The notes below the pieces were generated by a model, which made no database searches, was not told where the DNA came from, and saw nothing but the letters and a program-made list of their open reading frames with translations. The translations under genes were made by a program, and so were the position numbers. This document shows, in pieces, positions 17,396-26,454 of a stretch of 64,000 nucleotides of DNA; position 1 is the stretch's first letter; each line of letters starts with the position of its first letter. Source of the stretch: CAWDPQ01 sp049642465 (GTDB taxonomy: Bacteria; Acidobacteriota; Vicinamibacteria; Vicinamibacterales; 2-12-FULL-66-21); contig JBAROV010000050.1 of NCBI GenBank assembly GCA_049642465.1, positions 1 to 64,000 of the forward strand, written 5' to 3'.

Positions 17396-18448
17396 TTAGG
17401 TGCGATTGACTTCGACGGATACGTTTTCCCCAGGCGTATGAGCCAGGTGACCCATGGCTTTCAGGAAGATCTCCTCCAGCGTGTCTCGACGGTGAGTGAG
17501 CTTCCTAACCAGCAGGTTCTGCCGATCGGCGAGCCCCCAGATGGCTTCGACTTCGACCCCCGCCGGCAGGACGATACGCCAGCGCCCTCCACCTTCGGAC
17601 ACGCCCTCTGCTCCGATCTCCGGCAGGGCCATCCGCAGGTTCCGATCGTCGCCGGTCACCTCGAGCTCTACGAAAGACCGGTTCGACCGCCGCTCTTCTT
17701 CGAGATTGCAATGGTGCACGATCGCGCCGTCCTTCAGGATGACCGCCTCGTCGCACACCTGCTCGATGTCGGGAAGCAAATGAGAGCAGACGAGCACGTT
17801 CATCCCTTGCTCCGTCTTCATATCGGCGACGAGCTTGAGCATCCGCCGGCGCGCGGCCGGATCGAGCCCGTTGGTCGGCTCGTCCAGAACCACCAGCTCG
17901 GGTCCGTGGACGATCGCCTGCGCGAGCTTGGCCATCTGCTTCATCCCGTACGAGTAGGTCCGCAGCTCGCGGTAGCGCGACTCGCCGAGCCCCACATGGA
18001 ACAGGACCTCGTGCGCCTTCTCGAGCGCCGCCTTTGGAGGAAGGCCAGATAGTTCCGCCATCTGCCGCAAGAAGGTGACTGCCGTCATCTCGCCGACGAA
18101 CGAGTCGTTCTCGGGCATGTACCCGATCCTCGATCGAGCCTCGCCCATGTTGCTGCGGCAGTCCATGCCCAGGATACGAGCGCGACCCGCACTGGGCTTG
18201 AGGAATCCAAGCAGTGTCAGGATCAGCGTGGACTTGCCCGCCCCGTTGGGCCCGAGCAATCCCACTGCTTTTCCTGTCCCCGAAACGCCGAGACGGCAGG
18301 TGATCCCGTGGAGGATCTCCCGCCGTCCCAACTTGACCTTGAGGTTCTCGAGTTCAACGACTGGTGTCTTGTCCAATCCGCAATCGCTCGAGGGGTCAGA
18401 TCTTGTTTCTTGCACGATTGTCCTCTTTCCTAGAAAAGGGACAACCAT
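17396..18448 (-). CDS. ABC transporter ATP-binding protein
   Basis: 350 residues as drawn from ATG 18448. Walker A is GPNGAGKS, the signature variant is YSYGMKQM, Walker B is LVVLDEP and the switch His is in VCSHL. The first ~23 residues are encoded by the REP-like hairpin at 18392-18470 and do not look like protein, so the native start is probably nearer residue 24 (a TTG at 18377 precedes DKTPVVELENLKV) or was displaced when the repeat arrived. It is followed immediately by its permease. Part of the ECF-sigma operon. Confidence 0.85.
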   Translation of the reverse strand: MVVPFLGKRTIVQETRSDPSSDCGLDKTPVVELENLKVKLGRREILHGITCRLGVSGTGKAVGLLGPNGAGKSTLILTLLGFLKPSAGRARILGMDCRSNMGEARSRIGYMPENDSFVGEMTAVTFLRQMAELSGLPPKAALEKAHEVLFHVGLGESRYRELRTYSYGMKQMAKLAQAIVHGPELVVLDEPTNGLDPAARRRMLKLVADMKTEQGMNVLVCSHLLPDIEQVCDEAVILKDGAIVHHCNLEEERRSNRSFVELEVTGDDRNLRMALPEIGAEGVSEGGGRWRIVLPAGVEVEAIWGLADRQNLLVRKLTHRRDTLEEIFLKAMGHLAHTPGENVSVEVNRT

Positions 18449-18470
18449 GCAAGAAACAAGATCTGACCCC
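18392..18470. repeat. Long REP-like inverted repeat
   Basis: Perfect 23-bp arms, 18392-18414 (starts GGGGTCAGATC) and 18448-18470 (ends GATCTGACCCC), flank a 33-nt centre that itself nearly pairs (TTGTCC with GGACAA). The GGGGTCAGATC terminus resembles intergenic repeats mobilised by REP-associated tyrosine transposases (recall). It overlaps the N-terminal coding end of the ABC ATPase and ends 6 bp before the FecR-protein stop. It may act as an attenuator inside the operon. Confidence 0.75.
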
Positions 18471-18475
18471 CCAAT

Positions 18476-20965
18476 TTAGAAGTTCGCGCGGCCCAGGCTT
18501 TCGATCAGCATCATGTCCACGATAAGCCCCGTTACACGAGTCCGGCTCGCTGCGTGGATTTGTTCCGGCGTTCCATCGAACACGACGAGAATCGGATCGC
18601 GCTCGGCGACGAGTTCCCGGAGCGCCGGGCTCGAGCTCAGCGCCGACAGGATTCCGAGAGCCCCCTTCGCGTTCAGCCAGACGAACGCGGACGGATGGAG
18701 TCCGGCGGACGAGGGGAGCTGGCCGAGGAACGCGGGCGACCAGACGAGCGGCGATCCGCCGTTCCGCGTCGCGATGGCACGCTCCGCGACGCCGCGATCG
18801 GAGGCTGCCACCATGTAGCCGCCATCGTAAGTCCAGGTGATGCCGAGCGGAAGTCCTCCAGGTTTCATCGTGCTCCAGGTCCGTCCGCCCGCGCTCTCCT
18901 GCTCGAACACGATCCGCTTGCCCTGCTCGTCGGGCCCAAGCTCCGCGTTGAACGCTTCCACCAGCTTCTGGAGGGAACTGTCGATGACGGTCGGGTTGTT
19001 CACAACGCTCGCTATGACCCATGTCGGACCGCTGGCCGAGAGTCCAGTCACCGCCAACGCCGCTTCGGTCCCCAACGCGGCGGTCAGGTTCTGGATGAAA
19101 CCGGCGCCGAGCTTTTCCTCCAGCGTGGCCAGACCCCTTTCGAAGTCCGGCTCCGCCCTGGTCAGCTGCGCAGTGAACTCCTCGAACAACTGCAAGGGCT
19201 CGCGCGTCGACACGTAGCCGGCGAGGAGCGCATCGACCGGGAGATACTCCGCCGCGCCCCCGGAGCCGGCGTCAGCCAGCCACGACCCCATTCCCGTTCG
19301 TGCCCCCTGGAACGCGAACGTTACCTCGTTCTCTTCCGCTCCCGCTGGAGCACGCTGCTCGAGGAAGAGGTACTTCATCCCGATCATGCCGGCAAGCTCG
19401 ATTGGCGGCGCATCGTCACCGGACGCCGCCGAGACTAATGGGGGCGCATCGATCCCGATAAGCCAGCCCACGCCGCGCCGGTACCGCTCTCCGATCGCTG
19501 CAGCGAACGGCGACCCGGCGCCCTGCCCCAGGTGAGCGAGGGCCCACGCCAGGTGCGACGGCGAATCTGAAACCACCATCAGGTCGTCAGAAACCGAAAA
19601 CGGTGGGGAAGATTCGCCCGCCTCGGCGAAAAGCGCGTTCATGGCGCTCGTGAGCTCCGCACTTCTGCCGGGCTGCACCCGGGCCATCACCATCGGCACG
19701 GGCTCGTTGCCTGTGGGGATGCTGGCAGAGAGGACGATTTCGTCCCCGAGCAGCGGGCTCACCGACTGGACGCGATCCGCAAGTTGTCTCAACAGCCGTC
19801 CTGTTTCCGAATTCCACCAAGCCCCGAACGTCGCGTTCTGCGCCGACTGCTCCTCGGCAAGGGCCAGGGCGCGGGCGAACGTGACGCCCGGATTCGGGAC
19901 GGTGCCGTAGACGACTGCCCCTCCGGGAAGATACGAGAGCAGGGCCGAGTTGGTGCGCAGCTCCGCGGGGAAATTCGCCAGCTCGCGTTCGATCTTCGCG
20001 AACGACCGGAGCAGCTCCAGGTAGGACTCCGCGTCGGGGCTCCATGAGACGGCTGTCGCGACCGAGCTCGCGAGCGCCGGGATCGAAGCGGCCTGCTCGC
20101 CGGGCCTGAGGACCACTTCCCTTCCGGGTTGGTTCACCGCCACCGATCCCTCGACCACCGAGACCACCGAGCCGCCCATACCAGCGGACACCGCGAAGAC
20201 GGTTCCCTTCACCGAAGCGATCGAATCGCGGGTCAGCACTCGAAGGTGGCCCCTGCGTTGTTTGGCGGCCTTGACGATGATGTCGCCGCGCTGGAGGTGA
20301 ACCGCCTGGCCGCTCCAGGCGGCGGTGACGAACAGCTCCGTTCGCTCGTTGACATCCACCACCGAACCGTCGGCGAGCCGCAACACCGCGTGCGCTCCGG
20401 GGCCCGTGCGGATCGAATCCCGCTCGCCGATGACGGCGCCTGTTTCGAGAGAGCCCTCCGCCTTCGCACCTCGCGCTTCCACCTTCGCGCTGCGCGCTCC
20501 GGCGGACGAGTCGGTGGACAAGGCGGCCAGGCGGTAGAGGCCGCCGTCGGCGGAAACGACCGTGGCGCGCGGGCCGCCGGGAGCCATCATAGTGTCGATC
20601 GCGCCGCGGCCGAGATACAGGACCGACAGAACCAGTGCGGCTGCTGCCGCCAGCGCTCCGCGCTGCACCCAGCGCGAGGAAGACCGCACCGGCATCGCGA
20701 CGACCGTCCTCTCGCCCTTCATTTCGGCGATCCGGGCGCGACAAGCGGGGCAGCGGCTGAGATGATCTTCCACGAGGATGCGGCGGCTGCCGCCCAGCTC
20801 TGTGCCCAGATACGCGCGGAAGTCCTGCCGAAACTCCGCACACGTGGCGCTGCCGGCGCTCGTCACGTTCTGCCAGACGCGCGCCCGCGCCGCCTCGAGC
20901 GTGCCACCGTCCACGCCTTCCTCTTTCATCTGCTGTAGTGCTCGTTCGAGACGCTCTTCGGACAT
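18476..20965 (-). CDS. Zinc-finger anti-sigma-like protein with FecR domain and large C-terminal domain
   Basis: 829 residues. Residues 42-75 hold a ZAS-type zinc finger (C42, H68, C72, C75), as in anti-sigma factors that bind an ECF sigma. One membrane helix follows (GALAAAAALVLSVLYLGR, ~103-120). Residues ~185-290 form a FecR domain (RTGPGAHAVLRLADGS, then SIASVKGTVFAVSAG). The remaining ~540 residues resemble DUF3352-type extracytoplasmic proteins. It sits just downstream of the sigma gene and has its own matching ECF promoter. Probable role: envelope-side sensor holding the sigma factor (inference). Confidence 0.8.
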   Translation of the reverse strand: MSEERLERALQQMKEEGVDGGTLEAARARVWQNVTSAGSATCAEFRQDFRAYLGTELGGSRRILVEDHLSRCPACRARIAEMKGERTVVAMPVRSSSRWVQRGALAAAAALVLSVLYLGRGAIDTMMAPGGPRATVVSADGGLYRLAALSTDSSAGARSAKVEARGAKAEGSLETGAVIGERDSIRTGPGAHAVLRLADGSVVDVNERTELFVTAAWSGQAVHLQRGDIIVKAAKQRRGHLRVLTRDSIASVKGTVFAVSAGMGGSVVSVVEGSVAVNQPGREVVLRPGEQAASIPALASSVATAVSWSPDAESYLELLRSFAKIERELANFPAELRTNSALLSYLPGGAVVYGTVPNPGVTFARALALAEEQSAQNATFGAWWNSETGRLLRQLADRVQSVSPLLGDEIVLSASIPTGNEPVPMVMARVQPGRSAELTSAMNALFAEAGESSPPFSVSDDLMVVSDSPSHLAWALAHLGQGAGSPFAAAIGERYRRGVGWLIGIDAPPLVSAASGDDAPPIELAGMIGMKYLFLEQRAPAGAEENEVTFAFQGARTGMGSWLADAGSGGAAEYLPVDALLAGYVSTREPLQLFEEFTAQLTRAEPDFERGLATLEEKLGAGFIQNLTAALGTEAALAVTGLSASGPTWVIASVVNNPTVIDSSLQKLVEAFNAELGPDEQGKRIVFEQESAGGRTWSTMKPGGLPLGITWTYDGGYMVAASDRGVAERAIATRNGGSPLVWSPAFLGQLPSSAGLHPSAFVWLNAKGALGILSALSSSPALRELVAERDPILVVFDGTPEQIHAASRTRVTGLIVDMMLIESLGRANF

Positions 20966-20986
20966 CGCTCACCCCTTACCAGTCTT

Positions 20987-21012
20987 GACGCACGAGGAGG
21001 ACGACTATTACA
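20987..21012 (-). promoter_or_regulatory. ECF-type promoter for the FecR-domain gene
   Basis: Reading the minus strand: TGTAAT (21012-21007) as -35, 16-nt spacer, CGTC (20990-20987) as -10. CGTC-type -10 elements are common for ECF sigma factors. The CGTC lies 22 nt upstream of the ATG, with AAGGGG as ribosome site between. The same box at the same spacing lies before the sigma gene. Confidence 0.65.
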
Positions 21013-21019
21013 AAGGAGA

Positions 21020-21547
21020 CTAACGTTCCATCTCGCCCTGCAGCCGCTGCCGGATCCGGTGGAGCCTGACCGCGACGTTGTTTTTCTCAATCTCGAACAT
21101 CCCGGCCAGCTCTTCGATCGACAGCCCTTCGACGTGCCGCAGCAGGAACAGGCTGGCGTCCTCGCTCTCCAGGGAGGCGATGGCGCGCCGAAGCTGCTCC
21201 TTCAGCAGCACAGGGGTGGAGACGAGGGCGTGCGGCGCCCGGTCGTCGTACACCGACTCGGCACGAAGCGTCCGGCGGCGCAGCACGTCGACAGCCGCAT
21301 TGACGGCGGCGCGCCGGAAGTAAGCCGCCGGCAGCGCAACGTTCTCGATGTCTCCACCCTGAGCCAGGGCGCGCAGGAAGACCGTCTGCAGGACGTCCTC
21401 GGCGTCGGCCGGATTCCCGGTGACGCGCAGGGCCGCGCGGAATACCGCCTCGTAATGGCGGTCGTACAGTTCGGCAAACCCTGCCAGCGCAGTCGTGGAA
21501 GTCATGGGGATCCGCAGCCCGTCGATTTGCGCGCTGGCTGTGGGCAC
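21020..21547 (-). CDS. ECF RNA polymerase sigma factor
   Basis: 175 residues from GTG 21547. Region 2 includes LYDRHYEAVFRAALRVTG, then DAEDVLQTVFLRAL; region 4 includes SLFLLRHVEGLSIEELAGMF with the HTH. Length fits ECF factors. GTG 21547 is preferred over the in-frame ATG at 21505 because the distance from promoter to start (22 nt) and the AAGGCGGA site match the downstream gene. It heads a minus-strand block of sigma, FecR/zinc-finger protein and two ABC exporters and probably drives its own and the FecR promoter. Confidence 0.9.
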   Translation of the reverse strand: MPTASAQIDGLRIPMTSTTALAGFAELYDRHYEAVFRAALRVTGNPADAEDVLQTVFLRALAQGGDIENVALPAAYFRRAAVNAAVDVLRRRTLRAESVYDDRAPHALVSTPVLLKEQLRRAIASLESEDASLFLLRHVEGLSIEELAGMFEIEKNNVAVRLHRIRQRLQGEMER

Positions 21548-21568
21548 TTTGTCCGCCTTACCAGCCTT

Positions 21569-21594
21569 GACGCACGAGGAGGCCGACTATTACA
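21569..21594 (-). promoter_or_regulatory. ECF-type promoter for the sigma gene (autoregulatory)
   Basis: TGTAAT (21594-21589), 16-nt spacer, CGTC (21572-21569), 22 nt before GTG 21547. About 37 bp (21558-21594) match the promoter at 20977-21013 with two differences, which points to recognition by the same sigma factor, probably the one encoded here. Confidence 0.65.
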
Positions 21595-21992
21595 TGTCGG
21601 CCCCGGAAGCGCGAGAGCCGCAGGACGGCCCGAGCCGCAAGATCCTCGAGGTTGCGTTTCATGTCCGGCCCTCGCGCGAAGTCGCCGACACCTCAGCGGG
21701 ACTGCGTCATTCTTTCACCCCAAAAACGTCGTCCACGCAAAAAGTTCTGAGTTTTGGCGCGTCACACGTTCGAGACGCCCGAGCTCATCGGCAATCGACC
21801 CGCATGGACGCCACTCCGATCGGTCGGTGCCAACCGTGGCAACTATCTTGCCCCTCGTTACCGACGAAGACCCTGCTTCAGACGTGGTGAGCGTGTGCGC
21901 CGGCTTACATCGGCCCGCGGACACGAGACGCTGGAGGTGTGCGTTGCCGACGGTACAGGGGCCGCGCGCTTGCCGAGCTGACAGGAGCTGTG
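21595..21992. other. Divergent intergenic region, nothing further recognised
   Basis: About 400 bases between the sigma promoter and the start of the Ig-repeat gene. No coding frame with a start signal, RNA or repeat was recognised. A ribosome site (AGGAG, 21983-21987) at the right end serves the plus-strand gene. Confidence 0.4.
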
Positions 21993-24686
21993 GTGACGAA
22001 CGAGCGAGTATGGATTGGGCGGGTGGTCATTTGTCTTGGGTTGATTTCGGCGATGGCGTCGCTCGCGGGCGCGCAAGCGCTCCCGGTGCCGTGGGTCAAC
22101 ACGGACATCGGCAGTCCCAACGTCGCGGGCGCTGCCAGCGTGTCGGGCGGGACGTTCACGGTGACCGGCGGAGGCACGGACATCTGGGGCACGTCGGATC
22201 AATTTCAGTTCATGTACCAGCCAGTGGACGGCGACATGGAGATCGTCGCGAGGGTCGACAGCATCGAACAGAGGCACCAATGGTCCAAAGCCGGCGTCAT
22301 GATCCGCGCGGCTCTGACACCGGGGTCTTCCCACGCGTTCATGACAGGAAGCGCCGCAAAGGGCTGGGCATTTCAATCTCGCCTCGTCACGGGCGGATCC
22401 TCCGTCAGTACGCCAGGGTCGTTCGCCAATCCACCTGGCTGGGTGAAGCTCGTTCGGAGCGGCGACACTTTCCGTGGGTACGAATCGATCGACGGCTCGA
22501 CGTGGGTGCTCGTCGGCACCGAAACTGTTCAAATGGCGCAGACCGTGTACGTCGGCCTGGCCGTCACGAGCCACAATTCGCGGAGGGCGGCGAGGGCCAC
22601 CTTCACGAACGTGACCGTCGTTTCCACACAACCCGCGAATCAGCCGCCGACCGTGACGCTGATCGGTCCCGCCTCCGGTACGACATACACGGCTCCCGCG
22701 ACCGTCACGTTCCAGGCGACGGTTGGTGATACCGACGGAACGATCAGCCGGGTCGATTTCTACGCTGGCGCGCAGCTGATCCTGAGCGACACAACGAGTC
22801 CCTACGGCGCGACATGGAATAACGTCCCCGCCGGCACCTACGACCTCACTGCGGTTGCGACCGATAACGGCGGGGCGGCGACGACTTCCTCCACGGCCCG
22901 CGTGACGGTCAACGCGCCGACCAACCAGTCACCAAGCGTCTCGATCACCAGTCCAACAAACGGGGCGTCGTACACGGCCCCCGCGACGGTGACGGTCAAC
23001 GCCAACGCAACGGACGCCGACGGCACGGTAACGCGGGTCGACTTCTATCGAGGCTCGACGCTCATCGCGAGCGACACAACCTCGCCGTACAGCGTCACCT
23101 GGAGCAGCGCGCCGGCGGGCACGTATGCATTGACCGCCGTGGCGTTCGACAATGCCGGGGCCTCGGCCTCGTCGGCTGCCGTGAACATCACGGTCAGCAC
23201 CGCGCCGTCCGCTCCAGCGCCGGTCGCCTTCGTGCAGCGGGCGGGCATCGACGCCGGCAGCACGACCTCGGCCAGCCTCACGTTTCCATCCGCCAACACG
23301 GCGGGGAATTTCATTGTCGTGGCCATCCGTGCCGGCAGTCTCGACCAGGTATTCACGATCACCGATACCGTCGGCAATCAGTATCGGAAGGCCACACAGT
23401 TCAACGTCACGCGCGACGGTGTGTCACTGGCAGTTTTCTATGCCGAGAACATCATCGGCGGAACCAACACCGTCAGAGTCGCGGACTCGAAGTCGGGAAC
23501 CCTGCGGTTTTCGATCCTGGAGTATGCGGGGGTGGCGACGACCGGTTCGCTTAACGTATCGGCGGCTGCCGAAGGCAGCGGCACCGCTCCGAACAGCGGG
23601 ACCGCCACGACCACGACCGACGGCGCCCTGCTGATCGGCATCATCATGACAGCGAATCCCGCCACCGTGACGGCTGGCAGTGGCTACACGATCCGCAGCG
23701 CCGTACCCGGCACGACCAACGCCAAGCTCGTCGTCGAGGATCGCGTGCAATCAACGGCGGGACCGGCCGGAGCGACCGCAACCCTGGGGATCACCGACGT
23801 CTGGGGTGCTGTATTCGCGGCCTTCAGAGTTGGCACAGCCACGCAACAACCCCCGGGCACCCCTACTTCTCCGAGCCCTTCGAATGGCTCCTCCATCACT
23901 GGGACGACGGCGACGCTCTCATGGACGGCAGCGGGGGCAACCACCTACGACGTGCGGTTTGGCACGACCAGCAGCCCACCACTTGTCGCGACCAACCTGA
24001 CGTCGCCCACCCATGCGAGGTCAGGACTCACCAGCAATACGACTTACTTCTGGCAGATTGTGGCTCGTAACACCGCTGGAACGACTACGGGCCCCGTCTG
24101 GAGTTTTACGACGGCGGCGACGACGAACCAGCCACCAACCGTATCGATCACGAGTCCAGCCAACGGCGCTTCGTACACGGCACCAGCGACGGTTACCATC
24201 AACGCCAACGCAACGGACGCCGACGGCACGGTGACGCGGGTCGACTTCTATCGAGGATCGACGCTCATCGGCAGCGACACGACCTCGCCGTACAGCGTCT
24301 CCTGGAACAACGTGGCCGCCGGGACCTACGCCCTCACCGCGGTGGCCGTCGATAACGCCGGTGCATCGACGACGTCTGCGACGGTCAATGTGACCGTGAG
24401 CAGCACGGCGCTCCTGCCGACGAAGGTCGCCTTCACGCCATCAGCGGATCACGCCACCGCAGTGACGTCGTACTCGGTCGCCATTCGGCGCGCCACCGAC
24501 CCCGTCACCGCGACACCGGTCGCGACCAAGAACCTCGGGAAACCCGCGCCGGTGAACAACGAGATCACAGTCGACATCTCGGACATCGTCAATCCGCTCT
24601 CTGCCGGCTCGTATTACGCGGTGGTCACAGCGATCGGTGCGGGAGGTGCATCCGAGAGCACGCCGTCAGGATCCTTCACTCGATGA
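21993..24686 (+). CDS. Large secreted multidomain protein with Ig-like repeats
   Basis: 897 residues from GTG 21993 (AGGAG 5 nt upstream; signal peptide VWIGRVVICLGLISAMASL follows). Residues ~35-200 look like a concanavalin-like DUF1349-type beta-sandwich. Three bacterial Ig-like (Big_9-type) domains follow, each with SYTAPATVT then DADGTVTRVDFYRG; two (22930-23105 and 24130-24310) are nearly identical, a recent duplication. Between them are a beta-domain of unknown family and an Fn3-like domain (YDVRFGTTSS, then YFWQIVARN). No catalytic residues or sorting signal were seen. Probable adhesin or carbohydrate-binding surface protein. Confidence 0.8.
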   Translation: MTNERVWIGRVVICLGLISAMASLAGAQALPVPWVNTDIGSPNVAGAASVSGGTFTVTGGGTDIWGTSDQFQFMYQPVDGDMEIVARVDSIEQRHQWSKAGVMIRAALTPGSSHAFMTGSAAKGWAFQSRLVTGGSSVSTPGSFANPPGWVKLVRSGDTFRGYESIDGSTWVLVGTETVQMAQTVYVGLAVTSHNSRRAARATFTNVTVVSTQPANQPPTVTLIGPASGTTYTAPATVTFQATVGDTDGTISRVDFYAGAQLILSDTTSPYGATWNNVPAGTYDLTAVATDNGGAATTSSTARVTVNAPTNQSPSVSITSPTNGASYTAPATVTVNANATDADGTVTRVDFYRGSTLIASDTTSPYSVTWSSAPAGTYALTAVAFDNAGASASSAAVNITVSTAPSAPAPVAFVQRAGIDAGSTTSASLTFPSANTAGNFIVVAIRAGSLDQVFTITDTVGNQYRKATQFNVTRDGVSLAVFYAENIIGGTNTVRVADSKSGTLRFSILEYAGVATTGSLNVSAAAEGSGTAPNSGTATTTTDGALLIGIIMTANPATVTAGSGYTIRSAVPGTTNAKLVVEDRVQSTAGPAGATATLGITDVWGAVFAAFRVGTATQQPPGTPTSPSPSNGSSITGTTATLSWTAAGATTYDVRFGTTSSPPLVATNLTSPTHARSGLTSNTTYFWQIVARNTAGTTTGPVWSFTTAATTNQPPTVSITSPANGASYTAPATVTINANATDADGTVTRVDFYRGSTLIGSDTTSPYSVSWNNVAAGTYALTAVAVDNAGASTTSATVNVTVSSTALLPTKVAFTPSADHATAVTSYSVAIRRATDPVTATPVATKNLGKPAPVNNEITVDISDIVNPLSAGSYYAVVTAIGAGGASESTPSGSFTR

Positions 24687-24726
24687 TGCACGTGAGTCGG
24701 CATGGAGCGGGCGATGTAGCTAGCTG

Positions 24727-26322
24727 CTAGCGCGGCACCTTGGTGGCCGGTCCATGCAGCACGCGCCCCGGCCGCGCGTCCGTCATGCTCCCGTTCTCCA
24801 ACACGACCTCGCCGTTCACCAGCACGATGCGCACACCTTCGGCATAACTGTGCGGCTTCTCAAAGGTCGCCGTGTCGCGCACGACCGCTGGATCGAACAC
24901 AACGATATCGGCCTTGAGGCCCTGGCGCAGGACGCCGCGATCGGTGAGGCCGAGACGCTGCGCGGGGAAGCTCGACATCTTCTGCACGGCCGATTCCAGT
25001 GACAAGAGTTTCTTCTCGCGGACGTATACACCAAGCACGCGCGCAAACGTGCCGTAGCTGCGTGGGTGGGGATGGTTTTGGCCAAAGCTCGGGATTTCAC
25101 CGTCCGATCCGATCATCGTCGCGGGGTGCACCAGGATGCGCTGCAGATCCTCTTCACCAATCGCGTGAAAGATGCCTTGGGCGCCACCGCGTTCGACGAT
25201 CCAGAGCGCCGTATCCGCCGCGTGCGCGACCGTCACCGGGAGCCCGCGATGCGCGGTAATGGCGGCGAGATCCATGCCAGCCAGAGACGGATCCCATTCG
25301 CAGCGTGCGACGACGACATTCTTTGGATCGCCGCCACCACGCTCGTCCAGGATGAGTGCCGTGGTGGCGGCCTCGATCTTTTCGCGGGTCGACGGATCCT
25401 TCAGGCGTTTCAATGTGGCATCCCGTCCGCCTTCCTGAGCCCACGCCGGCAGTAGCGCGGCGGCGATACTGGTGCTTGACGCGGTGTACGGATACATATC
25501 GATCGTTGCGTCGACGCCGCGCGCTCGGGCCTCGTCCACAAGCCGCAGTGTTTCCACGGAGCTGCCCCAGTACTTCTTCCCGATCACTTTGTGATGCGTC
25601 AGCTGGGTCGGCAGCCCGCCGCGCTCGCCGATCGCGATCGTCTCGCGAACGCTGTCGAGGAGGCCCTTCGCTTCGTCGCGCATGTGCGAGATGTAGATTC
25701 CGCCCATGTCTCCAGCTACCCTCGCGAGCTCGACCAGTTCGTCGGTCGCCGTGAAGTTGCCGGGCACGTAGAACAGCCCCGAACTCAGGCCGAATGCTCC
25801 ATCCTCCATCCCTTGGCGCACGAGCGCGCGCATGCGATCCAGTTCGTCCGGCGTGGGCGGTCGATTCACCGTGCCGATCACGTCGCTGCGGATCGACCCC
25901 TGGCCGATGAAGCTGAGGAAATTTGGTGTGATCCGCGTGGCGGCCACTTTCACGAGAAACGGCCGCAACGGGATCGGAGAACTGCCATCAGGCCCTTCGA
26001 CGAGTGTCGTCACCCCCTGGCGGACGTAATTCTCCGCCGTCGGCACGGCGAAGATGCCGCGACGCGCATGCGTGTGGATATCGATGAATCCAGGAGCCAC
26101 GACGAGTCCCTTCAAATCAATCATCCGGGCGGCGGGCGCAGGGATTGAGGGCGCGATCTGGACGATCGTGTCACCCGCGATCGCAATGTCGCCGCGGTAC
26201 CACGGGCTGTTGGTGCCGTCAACGATGCGGCCACCGCTGAGCACGATGTCGTAGGCGGGCGCCTGCGGACCCGGCCATGCAGCCGGAGCGATCAGGAGCA
26301 GGAGGATGAACAGCCGTCGCAT
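24727..26322 (-). CDS. N-acyl-D-amino-acid deacylase-like amidohydrolase, exported
   Basis: 531 residues with a signal peptide (LFILLLLIAPAAWPGPQA). The amidohydrolase metal site starts with H83 and H85 (DIHTHAR), and the LTHHKVIGKKYWG segment supplies further ligands. Layout and length match D-aminoacylases, which release D-amino acids from N-acyl forms. The usual NCG segment with the bridging Cys is replaced here by GPDG near residue 110, so metal binding or substrate may differ. It is convergent with the Ig-repeat gene and divergent from the PEP-CTERM gene. Confidence 0.8.
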   Translation of the reverse strand: MRRLFILLLLIAPAAWPGPQAPAYDIVLSGGRIVDGTNSPWYRGDIAIAGDTIVQIAPSIPAPAARMIDLKGLVVAPGFIDIHTHARRGIFAVPTAENYVRQGVTTLVEGPDGSSPIPLRPFLVKVAATRITPNFLSFIGQGSIRSDVIGTVNRPPTPDELDRMRALVRQGMEDGAFGLSSGLFYVPGNFTATDELVELARVAGDMGGIYISHMRDEAKGLLDSVRETIAIGERGGLPTQLTHHKVIGKKYWGSSVETLRLVDEARARGVDATIDMYPYTASSTSIAAALLPAWAQEGGRDATLKRLKDPSTREKIEAATTALILDERGGGDPKNVVVARCEWDPSLAGMDLAAITAHRGLPVTVAHAADTALWIVERGGAQGIFHAIGEEDLQRILVHPATMIGSDGEIPSFGQNHPHPRSYGTFARVLGVYVREKKLLSLESAVQKMSSFPAQRLGLTDRGVLRQGLKADIVVFDPAVVRDTATFEKPHSYAEGVRIVLVNGEVVLENGSMTDARPGRVLHGPATKVPR

Positions 26323-26454
26323 GGCGCGGACTATACGCTACGGAGGCCCTGTTGGGGTGCTCTACAGGTGAACAATGATTCGAGGGAATGCGCCATGCAT
26401 CCTCGCGCCGTGCCCGGGTTTTCGGATATTCGCCACGCGAGGGAGGTGCCGAAA

